The notes beneath the pieces were generated by a model. It saw nothing but the letters and a program-made list of their open reading frames with translations. It was not told where the DNA came from and ran no database searches. Shown here piece by piece: positions 1-4,873 of a DNA stretch of 5,983 nucleotides. Position numbers and translations under genes: made by a program. The DNA comes from an uncultured Bacilli bacterium (GTDB lineage: Bacteria; Bacillota_I; Bacilli_A; RF39; UBA660), in NCBI GenBank assembly GCA_947598345.1, contig CANQFF010000057.1:1-5983 (forward strand), given 5' to 3'. Each line of letters opens with the position of its first letter. Within the stretch, counting starts at the first letter, position 1.

Positions 1-65
1 CGAACACAGAAGTTAAGCTCTTTTACGGCGAAAATAGTGTTAAGCGAAGATAGCGAGTTGCCAAT
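1..65 (+). rRNA. rrf: 5S ribosomal RNA, 3' portion (5' end outside window)
   Basis: The first 20 bases carry the highly conserved 5S core (CGAACACAGAAGTTAAGCTC), the loop B/helix III segment found near nucleotide 45 of bacterial 5S rRNA. The remaining bases form the helix IV/V part and end at the usual GCCAA 3' strand of helix I. About 45-50 nucleotides of the 5' half lie before the window. 5S RNA binds L5, L18 and L25-type proteins in the 50S central protuberance. Being last before a terminator, it is probably the end of a 16S-23S-5S operon, but 16S and 23S are not visible. The 3' end is approximate to within about 3 nt because it runs into nine T residues (65-73). Confidence 0.93.
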
Positions 66-80
66 TTTTTTTTGTATTTT

Positions 81-126
81 AAAAGGCTAATGAAATTTTT
101 TAATATTTTTCTATTAGTCTTTTTTT
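81..126 (+). terminator. Intrinsic terminator after 5S rRNA
   Basis: AAAAGGCTAAT (81-91) pairs with ATTAGTCTTTT (113-123), giving 11 bp with one G-U pair. A T-run follows to 126. A run of nine T residues lies just before the hairpin (65-73). Position and shape fit the end of an rRNA operon. Confidence 0.8.
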
Positions 127-383
127 CGTTTGGGTTACATAGCAGGGTATATATTTACATTTCAAGTAATTGATGAAATAAAAAATTATAGAACTTCAAA
201 TATAAAAAAATTATTAAAAGTATAGCAAAAGTGGAACGAAATAAAGCTAGATATAAAAAATAAAATAAAGTATTATATTTATATAACAAAAGTAATAAAT
301 TTAAAAAATCACATCATTTTTATTACTTTTTTGTAAATAAATTGTTAAATATATTATTTTTACTTTAATAATATTTTTTTTAA
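127..383. other. Gene-free AT-rich spacer between the rRNA end and the tsaE promoter
   Basis: I see no open frame with a ribosome binding site, no tRNA cloverleaf and no recognisable RNA family on either strand here. Short ATG starts hit stops within a few codons. The only structured element is the inverted repeat at 288-332, listed separately. A small AU-rich RNA ending at that repeat cannot be excluded, but no convincing promoter was found for one. Confidence 0.6.
288..332 (+). terminator. Terminator-like inverted repeat in the spacer
   Basis: AAAAGTAATAAA (288-299) is perfectly complementary to TTTATTACTTTT (319-330), 12 bp with a 19-nt loop and a T-run continuing to 332. Only one pair is G-C, so the stem is weak. 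The T-run favours + strand termination. It may be a backup for the rRNA terminator or the end of an unrecognised short transcript, and it would insulate tsaE from rRNA readthrough. Confidence 0.45.
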
Positions 384-392
384 TGGTATAAT
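384..392 (+). promoter_or_regulatory. Extended -10 promoter for the tsa operon
   Basis: TGGTATAAT is an extended -10 element (TGn at 384-386, TATAAT at 387-392). No good -35 is seen at 364-369 (TTTAAT), which fits an extended -10 promoter that does not depend on a -35. The start of transcription would fall near 399. That leaves only about 10 nt before the tsaE ATG at 409, with the weak Shine-Dalgarno GGTGAT (399-404) at the very 5' end. Confidence 0.6.
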
Positions 393-408
393 AATAATGG
401 TGATTTAA

Positions 409-861
409 ATGGAATATAAAATTACAACTAATAGTGAACTTGAGACAATTGAACTTGCTCAAAATTTTGAATCTGAGAAATTCGAAAATATGGTAATATG
501 TTTAGATGGAGAATTAGGTAGTGGGAAAACAGTATTTACTAAAGGTATAGCTAATGCACTTGGAATAGATGAAAGTATCACATCTCCTACATTTACTATA
601 ATAAAAGAGTATACAACAGGAGAAATGCCATTATATCACATGGATGTTTATAGATTAGACGGAAATACTGATGGTGTTGGAATAGAGGAATACTTTACTA
701 AAGGTGGTATTGTAGTAATAGAATGGTCTAATACGATTAAAAATATATTACCAAAAGAAAGATTAGAAATTAAATTCAAAGTCATTGATGAAAATAGAAG
801 AACACTTATTATAACTCCATATGGAAAAAAGTATGAAGAGTTATGTGAGGCTGTATTATGA
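409..861 (+). CDS. tsaE: tRNA t6A threonylcarbamoyl synthesis ATPase TsaE
   Basis: TsaE (YjeE/YdiB) is a small cytosolic P-loop ATPase. It binds the TsaB-TsaD complex and is needed for turnover when threonylcarbamoyl-AMP is transferred to A37 of ANN-decoding tRNAs. Seen directly: Walker A GELGSGKT (residues 34-41), SPTF switch-like segment (59-62), the family YxMDVYR motif (76-82, with Asp79) and the IEW segment (104-106) with conserved Glu105. The length of 150 residues is normal for the family. The ATG at 409 has a weak GGTGAT site four bases upstream. The stop is TGA inside an ATGA overlap with tsaB, so the two are translationally coupled. It is the first gene of the tsaE-tsaB-rimI-tsaD operon. 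The Walker motif together with the gene order makes the assignment secure. Confidence 0.95.
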   Translation: MEYKITTNSELETIELAQNFESEKFENMVICLDGELGSGKTVFTKGIANALGIDESITSPTFTIIKEYTTGEMPLYHMDVYRLDGNTDGVGIEEYFTKGGIVVIEWSNTIKNILPKERLEIKFKVIDENRRTLIITPYGKKYEELCEAVL

Positions 862-1481
862 AGTATTTATTAATTGATACTACTACATCTAATGTTACAG
901 TAGCAATTATAGAAAATAATAAAATTTTGTTTAATTATCAAAACACTATAATTTCCGATATGTCTTCAAAAATATTACCAATTATTGAAGCAGGATTTAA
1001 TAGTGTTAATTTTAATTTAAGGGATATTGACAAAATATTTGTTGTAAATGGTCCAGGATCTTTTACTGGAATAAGAGTTGGTGTTACTATCGCAAAAACT
1101 ATAGCTAGTGCATTAAATAAGAATATAATTACTTTATCTTCATTAGAATATATGGCAACAACATTTACTGATAAAAAATATTTAGTTCCTATTATTGATG
1201 CTAGAAGAGGAAATGTTTTTGCTGGTATATATGATAATAATTTAAAATTAATAGAAAAAGATTCGTTAATTTCATTAAATGAACTTATGAAGAAAATCGA
1301 TTCAAATTATGAATTAATATCTTATGATAATATAAATAATTCAATAAAACCTAAAGTTGATATCTTAAAAATAATTTTAAAGCATGAAAATGATAAATCT
1401 ATAAATCCTCATAAAGTTAATCCTAATTATTTAAAATTAACAGAAGCAGAAGAAAGATTGAAATTGAAAGAAAATATATGA
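858..1481 (+). CDS. tsaB: tRNA t6A threonylcarbamoyltransferase complex dimerisation subunit TsaB
   Basis: TsaB (YeaZ/YdiC) is an ASKHA-fold paralogue of TsaD that heterodimerises with it and provides the platform for TsaE. It has no metal-binding HxxxH motif and is not itself catalytic. Seen: the N-terminal nucleotide-fold strand LLIDTTTSNVTVAI (4-17) and the TsaB signature GPGSFTGIR (65-73), followed by VGVTIAKTIA and by a DARRGNVFAGIY segment near residue 115. The 207 residues are a little shorter than the typical 220-230; the shortening lies in the divergent C-terminal half. The start ATG overlaps the tsaE stop by four bases (ATGA), and its own TGA overlaps the rimI start in the same way. 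These back-to-back overlaps suggest coupled, stoichiometric synthesis. Identification is firm from the signature and the neighbours. Confidence 0.94.
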   Translation: MKYLLIDTTTSNVTVAIIENNKILFNYQNTIISDMSSKILPIIEAGFNSVNFNLRDIDKIFVVNGPGSFTGIRVGVTIAKTIASALNKNIITLSSLEYMATTFTDKKYLVPIIDARRGNVFAGIYDNNLKLIEKDSLISLNELMKKIDSNYELISYDNINNSIKPKVDILKIILKHENDKSINPHKVNPNYLKLTEAEERLKLKENI

Positions 1482-1885
1482 TTAGAAGTATAACTAAAAA
1501 TGACTTAGAGGATGTAAATAATTTACTTATTCCATTTAATTATTATTTAAATGAAGAGTCTTTTAAGAATGAATTTTTAGGAGTTTTATTATACGATGAT
1601 TCACAAATTATGGGTGTATTAGTTTACGATTTAATATATGATAGAATAGAAATAGAATATATTATTGTAGATTCAAAAAACAGAAGAAAAGGTATCGCAT
1701 CTAAGTTATTAAATTATCTTTTATGTGAAAATAAAGAAATAAAAAATATTTCTTTAGAAGTTAAAAAAAGCAATGAAGCAGCTATAAAATTTTATGAAAA
1801 AAATGGTTTTGAAAAGGTAGCTGTTAGAAAAAAATATTATGGCGATGAAGATGGACTATTAATGGTTAAAAAAGTTGGTGAGTAA
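1478..1885 (+). CDS. rimI: Ribosomal protein S18-alanine N-acetyltransferase RimI (GNAT family)
   Basis: A GNAT-fold N-acetyltransferase of 135 residues (E. coli RimI has 148). RimI uses acetyl-CoA to acetylate the N-terminal alanine of ribosomal protein S18. Seen: the central strand YIIVD (61-65), the acetyl-CoA pyrophosphate loop RRKGIA (69-74), then LEVKKSNEAAIKFYEKNGF (93-111) with the catalytic-type Tyr106, and the RimI-like tail VRKKYYGDEDGLLMVK (116-131). The SN-AA-FY-GF and R-YY-ED-M pattern separates RimI from generic GNATs. The start ATG overlaps the tsaB stop (ATGA) and the TAA stop lies one base before tsaD. Its place inside the t6A operon is conserved in Firmicutes (B. subtilis ydiD), although it is not needed for t6A itself. 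The true substrate in this organism is inferred. Confidence 0.9.
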   Translation: MIRSITKNDLEDVNNLLIPFNYYLNEESFKNEFLGVLLYDDSQIMGVLVYDLIYDRIEIEYIIVDSKNRRKGIASKLLNYLLCENKEIKNISLEVKKSNEAAIKFYEKNGFEKVAVRKKYYGDEDGLLMVKKVGE

Positions 1886-1886
1886 A

Positions 1887-2891
1887 ATGGATAATGTTTA
1901 TATATTAGGTATTGAAAGTAGTTGTGATGAAACAAGTGTTTCTATAGTAAAAAATGGTTGTGAAGAAATAGCTACTGTAGTACTTTCGCAAATGAATACT
2001 CATTCTACATATGGTGGGGTGGTTCCAGAAATAGCTTCTCGTATGCATGTAGAAAATATTACAATAGTAATAGAGGAGTGTTTAAAAAAAGCTAATATGA
2101 AAATGGAACAGATAGATGCGATTGCGGTTACATATGGTCCAGGACTTATAGGTAGTTTATTAGTAGGTGTAAGTGCAGCTACAACATTATCATATATATA
2201 CAATAAACCTTTAGTTCCAGTGCATCATATAGCTGGTCATATTTACGCTAATAATTTAGTTTCAAAAATGGAATTTCCTTTAATTGCGCTTGTTGTGTCA
2301 GGTGGTCATACAGATTTAATTTATATGGAGGATGATTATAAATTTAAAAAAATTGGTGGTACTTTAGATGACGCAGTTGGAGAGTGTTATGATAAAGTAG
2401 CTCGAATTATAGATGTGCCTTATCCTGGAGGCCCTCTTGTGGATAAATTATCTTATGAAGGAAAAGATACATATCAACTGCCATTACCACTAGATGATAA
2501 TACATATAATTTTAGTTTTAGTGGTATAAAAAGTGCGGTTATTAATTTAGTACATAATGAAATTCAAAGAGGCAATGAAATTAGAAAAGCTGATATTGCT
2601 TGTTCCTTTCAAAAGAGGGTTGTAGATATATTAACTAAGAAAACAATGAAAGCTTTGAAGGAGTATAATGTTAAAAATCTTATAATTGCAGGTGGAGTAT
2701 CTGCCAATAGTGGTATTAGAAATAAATTTAGTGAACTTTGTAAAAACGGAGGAATAAAGTTAACAATACCACATATAAAATATTGTACAGATAATGCTGC
2801 TATGATAGCTTGCGCAGGTTATTTTGCTTATAAAAAAGGTTTAAGAGCTGGTTTAGATTTAAAAGCGCAGGCAAATACTAGTTTATTTTAA
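1887..2891 (+). CDS. tsaD: tRNA N6-adenosine threonylcarbamoyltransferase TsaD
   Basis: TsaD (YgjD/Gcp/Kae1) catalyses transfer of the threonylcarbamoyl group from TC-AMP to N6 of A37 in tRNAs reading ANN codons, together with TsaB and TsaE. It is cytosolic. Seen, counting from the ATG at 1887 (334 residues, normal length): N-terminal ILGIESSCDET (6-16), the GPGLIGSLLVG segment (84-94), metal ligands in HIAGH (114-118), SGGHTD (138-143), FSFSGIKSA past the middle, GGVSANSGIR near residue 270, and CTDNAAM (300-306) with Asp302 as the third metal ligand. All catalytic positions are intact. An in-frame TTG (1875) and GTG (1878) precede it, but ATG 1887 is preferred: it gives the family N-terminus, has GGTGAG (1877-1882) as a Shine-Dalgarno site, and lies 1 nt after the rimI stop. 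No terminator is visible downstream, so readthrough into infC is possible. The TC-AMP synthase (tsaC/ywlC) is not in the window. Confidence 0.96.
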   Translation: MDNVYILGIESSCDETSVSIVKNGCEEIATVVLSQMNTHSTYGGVVPEIASRMHVENITIVIEECLKKANMKMEQIDAIAVTYGPGLIGSLLVGVSAATTLSYIYNKPLVPVHHIAGHIYANNLVSKMEFPLIALVVSGGHTDLIYMEDDYKFKKIGGTLDDAVGECYDKVARIIDVPYPGGPLVDKLSYEGKDTYQLPLPLDDNTYNFSFSGIKSAVINLVHNEIQRGNEIRKADIACSFQKRVVDILTKKTMKALKEYNVKNLIIAGGVSANSGIRNKFSELCKNGGIKLTIPHIKYCTDNAAMIACAGYFAYKKGLRAGLDLKAQANTSLF

Positions 2892-2909
2892 AAAAAATTG
2901 GAATAACTA

Positions 2910-2938
2910 TTGACAAATAAAGGATTTAAATGTATAAT
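2910..2938 (+). promoter_or_regulatory. Consensus sigma-A promoter for infC-rpmI-rplT
   Basis: A perfect -35 TTGACA (2910-2915) and a perfect -10 TATAAT (2933-2938) are separated by exactly 17 bases. This is the strongest promoter sequence in the window, as expected for a ribosomal protein/IF3 operon. The predicted transcription start is near 2945, giving a leader of about 145 nt before infC. Confidence 0.92.
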
Positions 2939-2962
2939 CAATACATATGAAAAAGGAAAGAG

Positions 2963-3001
2963 ATGTATCCACATCCACCCGATTGCTTAAGTGATGGGTA
3001 A
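2963..3001 (+). other. Possible 12-codon leader ORF inside the attenuator
   Basis: ATG at 2963 is preceded by AAGGA (2953-2957) at a suitable distance and reads MYPHPPDCLSDG before a TAA at 2999-3001. Its codons cover the left antiterminator arm (2965-2972), so a translating ribosome would block the antiterminator helix. It contains a Pro-Pro pair. With only 12 codons it could easily be chance, and L20-type leaders are not known to need a leader peptide. Confidence 0.2.
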
Positions 3002-3030
3002 AATGCCGATGAATTTAAAATTTGTAGGTT

Positions 3031-3059
3031 AAGTGGATACTATTAGTATGCACTTTTTT
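3031..3059 (+). terminator. Attenuator terminator in the infC leader
   Basis: AAGTGGATACT (3031-3041) pairs with AGTATGCACTT (3045-3055): 10 bp with one internal G-G mismatch (3036/3050), a 3-nt ATT loop, and a T-run at 3054-3059. It lies upstream of infC rather than after a gene, and its left arm is shared with the antiterminator helix. This identifies it as a regulated terminator. Confidence 0.8.
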
Positions 3060-3076
3060 CATGGTATAAGATATTG

Positions 3077-3081
3077 GGAGG
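3077..3081 (+). promoter_or_regulatory. Ribosome binding site that fixes the infC start
   Basis: GGAGG (3077-3081, within GGGAGGTG) lies downstream of every in-frame ATG near the 5' end of the infC frame and 8 nt before the in-frame ATA at 3090. This spacing is optimal for ATA. The in-frame GTG at 3081 overlaps the site itself, so it cannot be the start served by this site. Confidence 0.75.
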
Positions 3082-3089
3082 TGTTTGTT

Positions 3090-3620
3090 ATAGCAAACAA
3101 AGAAAAAGATTTGTTTATTAATGAACAAATTAGAGCTAAAGAGGTTATGGTTATTGGACCAAATGGTGAACAGTTAGGTATAAAATCTATCGCTGATGCG
3201 ATTACTTTGTCTACTTATGCAGGTTTTGATCTAGTTATGATTAATCCAAATTCTAATCCACCTGTTTGTAAGGTAATGGATTATAATAAATTTAAATATC
3301 AAAATAAGAAAAAACAAAAAGAAAATATTAAAAGACAAAGGGAATCAAATTTAGAAATGAAAGAATACCGTTTATCAGTAACAATTGATATTCACGATTT
3401 TAATACTCGTGTAAAAAATTCAAGCAAATATTTAGAAAAAGGACATAAAGTAAAAGCGACTATTCGTTTTAAAGGAAGAGAAATGGCGCATACAGATTTA
3501 GGTAGTGAAGTTTTATTAAAGTTTGCTCAAGCATTATCAAAAGTAGCTGATATTGAACAAAAGCCAACTTTGGACGGAAGAAACATGACAATGATTCTTA
3601 TGCCAAAAAAAGAAAAATAG
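3090..3620 (+). CDS. infC: Translation initiation factor IF-3, probable ATA start
   Basis: IF3 binds the 30S subunit, prevents premature 50S joining and checks start-codon and initiator-tRNA pairing. From ATA 3090 the protein is 176 residues, normal for IF3. Seen: N-terminal domain with INEQIRAKEV (10-19) and a GPNGEQLGI segment, then NPPVCKVMDYNKFKY leading into the lysine-rich linker helix, and the C-terminal domain with KEYRLSVTID, IRFKGREMAHTDLG and a final PTLDGRNMTMIL. The frame stays open upstream to a GTG at 3033 and an ATG at 3048, but both lie in the attenuator terminator stem. The strong GGAGG at 3077-3081 points to ATA at 3090. Rare AUU-type starts are known in infC and let IF3 repress its own translation, because IF3 rejects non-standard start codons. 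The rpmI Shine-Dalgarno overlaps the TAG stop. The start is inferred; the product is certain. Confidence 0.93.
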   Translation: MANKEKDLFINEQIRAKEVMVIGPNGEQLGIKSIADAITLSTYAGFDLVMINPNSNPPVCKVMDYNKFKYQNKKKQKENIKRQRESNLEMKEYRLSVTIDIHDFNTRVKNSSKYLEKGHKVKATIRFKGREMAHTDLGSEVLLKFAQALSKVADIEQKPTLDGRNMTMILMPKKEK

Positions 3621-3630
3621 GAGGAATATT

Positions 3631-3822
3631 ATGCCAAAAATTAAATCACATAAAGGAACAAAAAAAGTTTTAAATGTTAGAAATAGTGGTTCTATAAAAG
3701 TAGGACATCCAGGTCAAAGACATAATACTGGTAAAAAGAATGCTGCTTCAAACAGAAATGGTAGAGTTGCATCTACTTTAAGTAAAGCTGATTCTAATAG
3801 ATTTAAAAAAGTTCAATTTTAA
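3631..3822 (+). CDS. rpmI: 50S ribosomal protein L35
   Basis: A 63-residue, very basic protein starting MPKIKSHKGTKK, the standard L35 N-terminus (MPKMKTHxGxxKR), with the usual C-terminal TLSKADSNRFKKV (family pattern VSKADxxRVKxL). L35 is a late-assembling 50S protein. Its length matches the family (about 64-66). A strong AGGAGG site (3619-3624) overlaps the infC stop, and the gap to infC is only 10 nt. rplT follows after 21 nt. The order infC-rpmI-rplT is conserved across bacteria, and all three share the L20-type leader upstream. The middle segment (GHPGQRHNTGKKNAASNRNGR) is less lysine-rich than in Bacillus, which is ordinary variation. Confidence 0.95.
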   Translation: MPKIKSHKGTKKVLNVRNSGSIKVGHPGQRHNTGKKNAASNRNGRVASTLSKADSNRFKKVQF

Positions 3823-3843
3823 TATTTAGAAGGAGGAAACAAA

Positions 3844-4392
3844 ATGTCAAGAGTTAAAGGTGGAAATATCCACAAAAATAGAAGAAAAAAAGTTTTAAAA
3901 TTAGCTAAAGGTTATTTTGGAAGCAAGCATAAACTTTATAAAACTGCAAAAGAACAAGTTATGCATTCATTAAAATATTCATATAGGGATAGAAAGCAAA
4001 ATAAAAGGGAAATGCGTAAATTATGGATTACAAGAATAAACGCTGCTTGCAGAAATAATGATATAAGTTATTCTAAATTTATTTCTGGTTTAAATAAGGC
4101 AGGAGTAACAATAAATAGAAAAATGTTAAGTGAAATAGCAATTGATGATGCAGCAGCATTTACAAATTTAGTTAATGTAGCTAAAGATGCCTTAGCAGGA
4201 AAAACAATTAAACAAGAAGTAAAACCAGTTAAAGAGACTGTAGAAAAAGTTGATAAAAAGTCATCTGAAACTACTTTTAAAGAGGATATTTCAAAAATGA
4301 CTGTAGCTGAATTAAAAAAATTAGCTAAAGAAAAAAATATTGAAAATTATACAACAATGAAAAAAGCAGAATTATTAGAAGCATTAAAATAG
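3844..4392 (+). CDS. rplT: 50S ribosomal protein L20 with C-terminal Rho-N/SAP-like extension
   Basis: Residues 1 to about 118 are a complete L20: MSRVKGGNIHKNRRKKVLKLAKGYFGSKH at the N-terminus, YSYRDRKQNKREMRKLWI (46-62) and INAACRNNDISYSKFISGL (65-83). L20 is essential in early 50S assembly, binds 23S domain II, and in Firmicutes represses this operon through the leader. The usual length is 115-120 residues, while this protein has 182. The extra part is a Lys/Glu/Val linker (119-147) followed by MTVAELKKLAKEKNIENYTT and MKKAELLEALK (152-182). That segment resembles the helix-extended-loop-helix of Rho N-terminal/SAP-type domains. The reading frame is continuous with the same codon style, so this is a fusion or lineage extension rather than a frameshift. 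The site AGAAGGAGG (3828-3836), 7 nt before the ATG, is the strongest in the window. The function of the extension is unknown; nucleic-acid binding is inferred. Confidence 0.95.
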   Translation: MSRVKGGNIHKNRRKKVLKLAKGYFGSKHKLYKTAKEQVMHSLKYSYRDRKQNKREMRKLWITRINAACRNNDISYSKFISGLNKAGVTINRKMLSEIAIDDAAAFTNLVNVAKDALAGKTIKQEVKPVKETVEKVDKKSSETTFKEDISKMTVAELKKLAKEKNIENYTTMKKAELLEALK

Positions 4393-4411
4393 TACTTGCG
4401 ACTATTTTTTT
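4386..4411 (+). terminator. Terminator overlapping the rplT stop codon
   Basis: AAAATAGT (4386-4393, containing the TAG stop) pairs perfectly with ACTATTTT (4401-4408) around a 7-nt loop. Ts continue to 4411. The stem is AU-rich. The same right arm can instead pair with AAAAAATAGT (4418-4427), so the hairpin may be conditional. Confidence 0.6.
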
Positions 4412-4412
4412 C

Positions 4413-4441
4413 TTGTTAAAAAATAGTAAATATGGTATACT
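4413..4441 (+). promoter_or_regulatory. Promoter for the small membrane protein gene
   Basis: TTGTTA (4413-4418) and TATACT (4436-4441) are separated by 17 bases, with a TGG extended -10 just before (4433-4435). The transcription start would be near 4448, leaving a short leader with the AGAGGTGG site before the ATG at 4467. Confidence 0.7.
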
Positions 4442-4466
4442 TAATACATAAGATAGAGGTGGTTTT

Positions 4467-4775
4467 ATGTACTTAGATGTAGTTATAGTATTAGCTCTTA
4501 TTGTACTTGCATTTTGTTGGTTTAGAACATTTTCTAAAACTGTATATGCAATTGCAATTATAGATATATTTTTAAGGTTATTACATTATATCTCAGCTAA
4601 TGTAGGCATTCCAGGTTTTTATTCTTGGGTTAGAAGTATATTTCCAAGTTCAATACCCGATATATTAGATAATTATATGAATGGCATACTTTTGACTATC
4701 TTTATGTGGGTATATGTATTTTTTATGGTTGTATTTTTATTTTATGTCACAAGAACATTTATAAGAAAAAAATAA
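4467..4775 (+). CDS. Small three-helix membrane protein of unknown function
   Basis: I do not recognise this 102-residue protein. It is strongly hydrophobic with three likely membrane helices: about 2-19 (DVVIVLALIVLAFCWF), 26-43 and 72-95 (ILLTIFMWVYVFFMVVFLFY). Between the second and third lies a 28-residue segment with Gly/Pro turns and aromatic residues (IPGFYSWVRSIFP), possibly amphipathic. By the positive-inside rule, Arg20/Lys24 and the C-terminal RTFIRKK should face the cytoplasm, giving N-out/C-in. No signal-peptide cleavage site, catalytic motif or metal-binding motif is seen. A good AGAGGTGG site (4455-4462) supports translation. It has its own promoter and its own terminator, so it is probably expressed alone. 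It is too long for a typical type I toxin. A YggT-like small membrane protein was considered but the motifs do not match. Confidence 0.8.
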   Translation: MYLDVVIVLALIVLAFCWFRTFSKTVYAIAIIDIFLRLLHYISANVGIPGFYSWVRSIFPSSIPDILDNYMNGILLTIFMWVYVFFMVVFLFYVTRTFIRKK

Positions 4776-4776
4776 G

Positions 4777-4805
4777 TATATAGTATAGTTTACTATATAT
4801 TTTTT
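4777..4805 (+). terminator. Terminator after the small membrane protein gene
   Basis: TATATAGTA (4777-4785) pairs perfectly with TACTATATA (4791-4799) around a 5-nt loop. The pairing extends outward by G-U and A-T pairs into the T-run (4800-4805). It starts immediately after the TAA stop. Confidence 0.75.
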
Positions 4806-4843
4806 GTAAAATTATTAAATTACTGGTTTCAAATAAGCATTTA

Positions 4844-4852
4844 TGATAAAAT
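4844..4852 (+). promoter_or_regulatory. Weak candidate -10 for the methyltransferase gene
   Basis: TGATAAAAT is an extended -10-like sequence (TGA at 4844-4846, TAAAAT at 4847-4852). It would place the transcript start near 4859, about 15 nt before the ATG. No clear -35 is visible 16-18 nt upstream (TGGTTT at 4824). A promoter is expected here because a terminator precedes the gene. Confidence 0.4.
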
Positions 4853-4873
4853 ATATAGTAAGTAGGTGGTTTT

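Larger units (their letters stand above)
2945..3059 (+). promoter_or_regulatory. infC-rpmI-rplT leader, L20-type transcription attenuator
   Basis: GTATCCAC (2965-2972) is the exact complement of GTGGATAC (3033-3040), forming a long-range 8-bp helix that closes a domain of about 60 nt. Inside that domain ACCC (2977-2980) can pair with GGGT (2996-2999), or CATC-AC with GT-GATG. The 3033-3040 strand is also the left arm of the intrinsic terminator at 3031-3059, so the two folds exclude each other. Known from the family: in B. subtilis, L20 binds the infC leader and promotes premature termination (Rfam L20 leader). That L20 is the effector here is inferred from the operon content and the leader architecture; I could not run a covariance-model search. 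Confidence 0.8.

Noticed and set aside
858..1481. Mycoplasma-type code 4 with TGA read as tryptophan
   Set aside because: Tryptophan is encoded by TGG, and both tsaE and tsaB end at TGA at the expected family length.
1875..1886. TTG (1875) or GTG (1878) start for tsaD
   Set aside because: The ATG at 1887 gives the family N-terminus and uses GGTGAG as its ribosome binding site; the earlier codons are read as rimI sequence and overlap or precede that site.
2000..2203. Antisense 67-codon open frame within tsaD
   Set aside because: It lies wholly inside a strongly conserved gene, has no convincing ribosome binding site and shows no recognisable protein features.
2947..2994. 15-codon near-leaderless ORF (MKKERDVSTSTRLLK) at the infC transcript start
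   Set aside because: No Shine-Dalgarno, only about 2 nt from the predicted transcription start, and the bases are better explained by the leader RNA structure and the better-placed ATG at 2963.
3033..3089. N-terminal extension of infC from the GTG at 3033 or the ATG at 3048
   Set aside because: Both codons lie in the attenuator terminator stem, the added residues are unlike IF3, and the strong Shine-Dalgarno lies downstream of them.
4467..4775. Type I toxin or holin
   Set aside because: At 102 residues with three helices and its own terminator it is longer than type I toxins, and no antisense RNA promoter or lysis gene is seen nearby.
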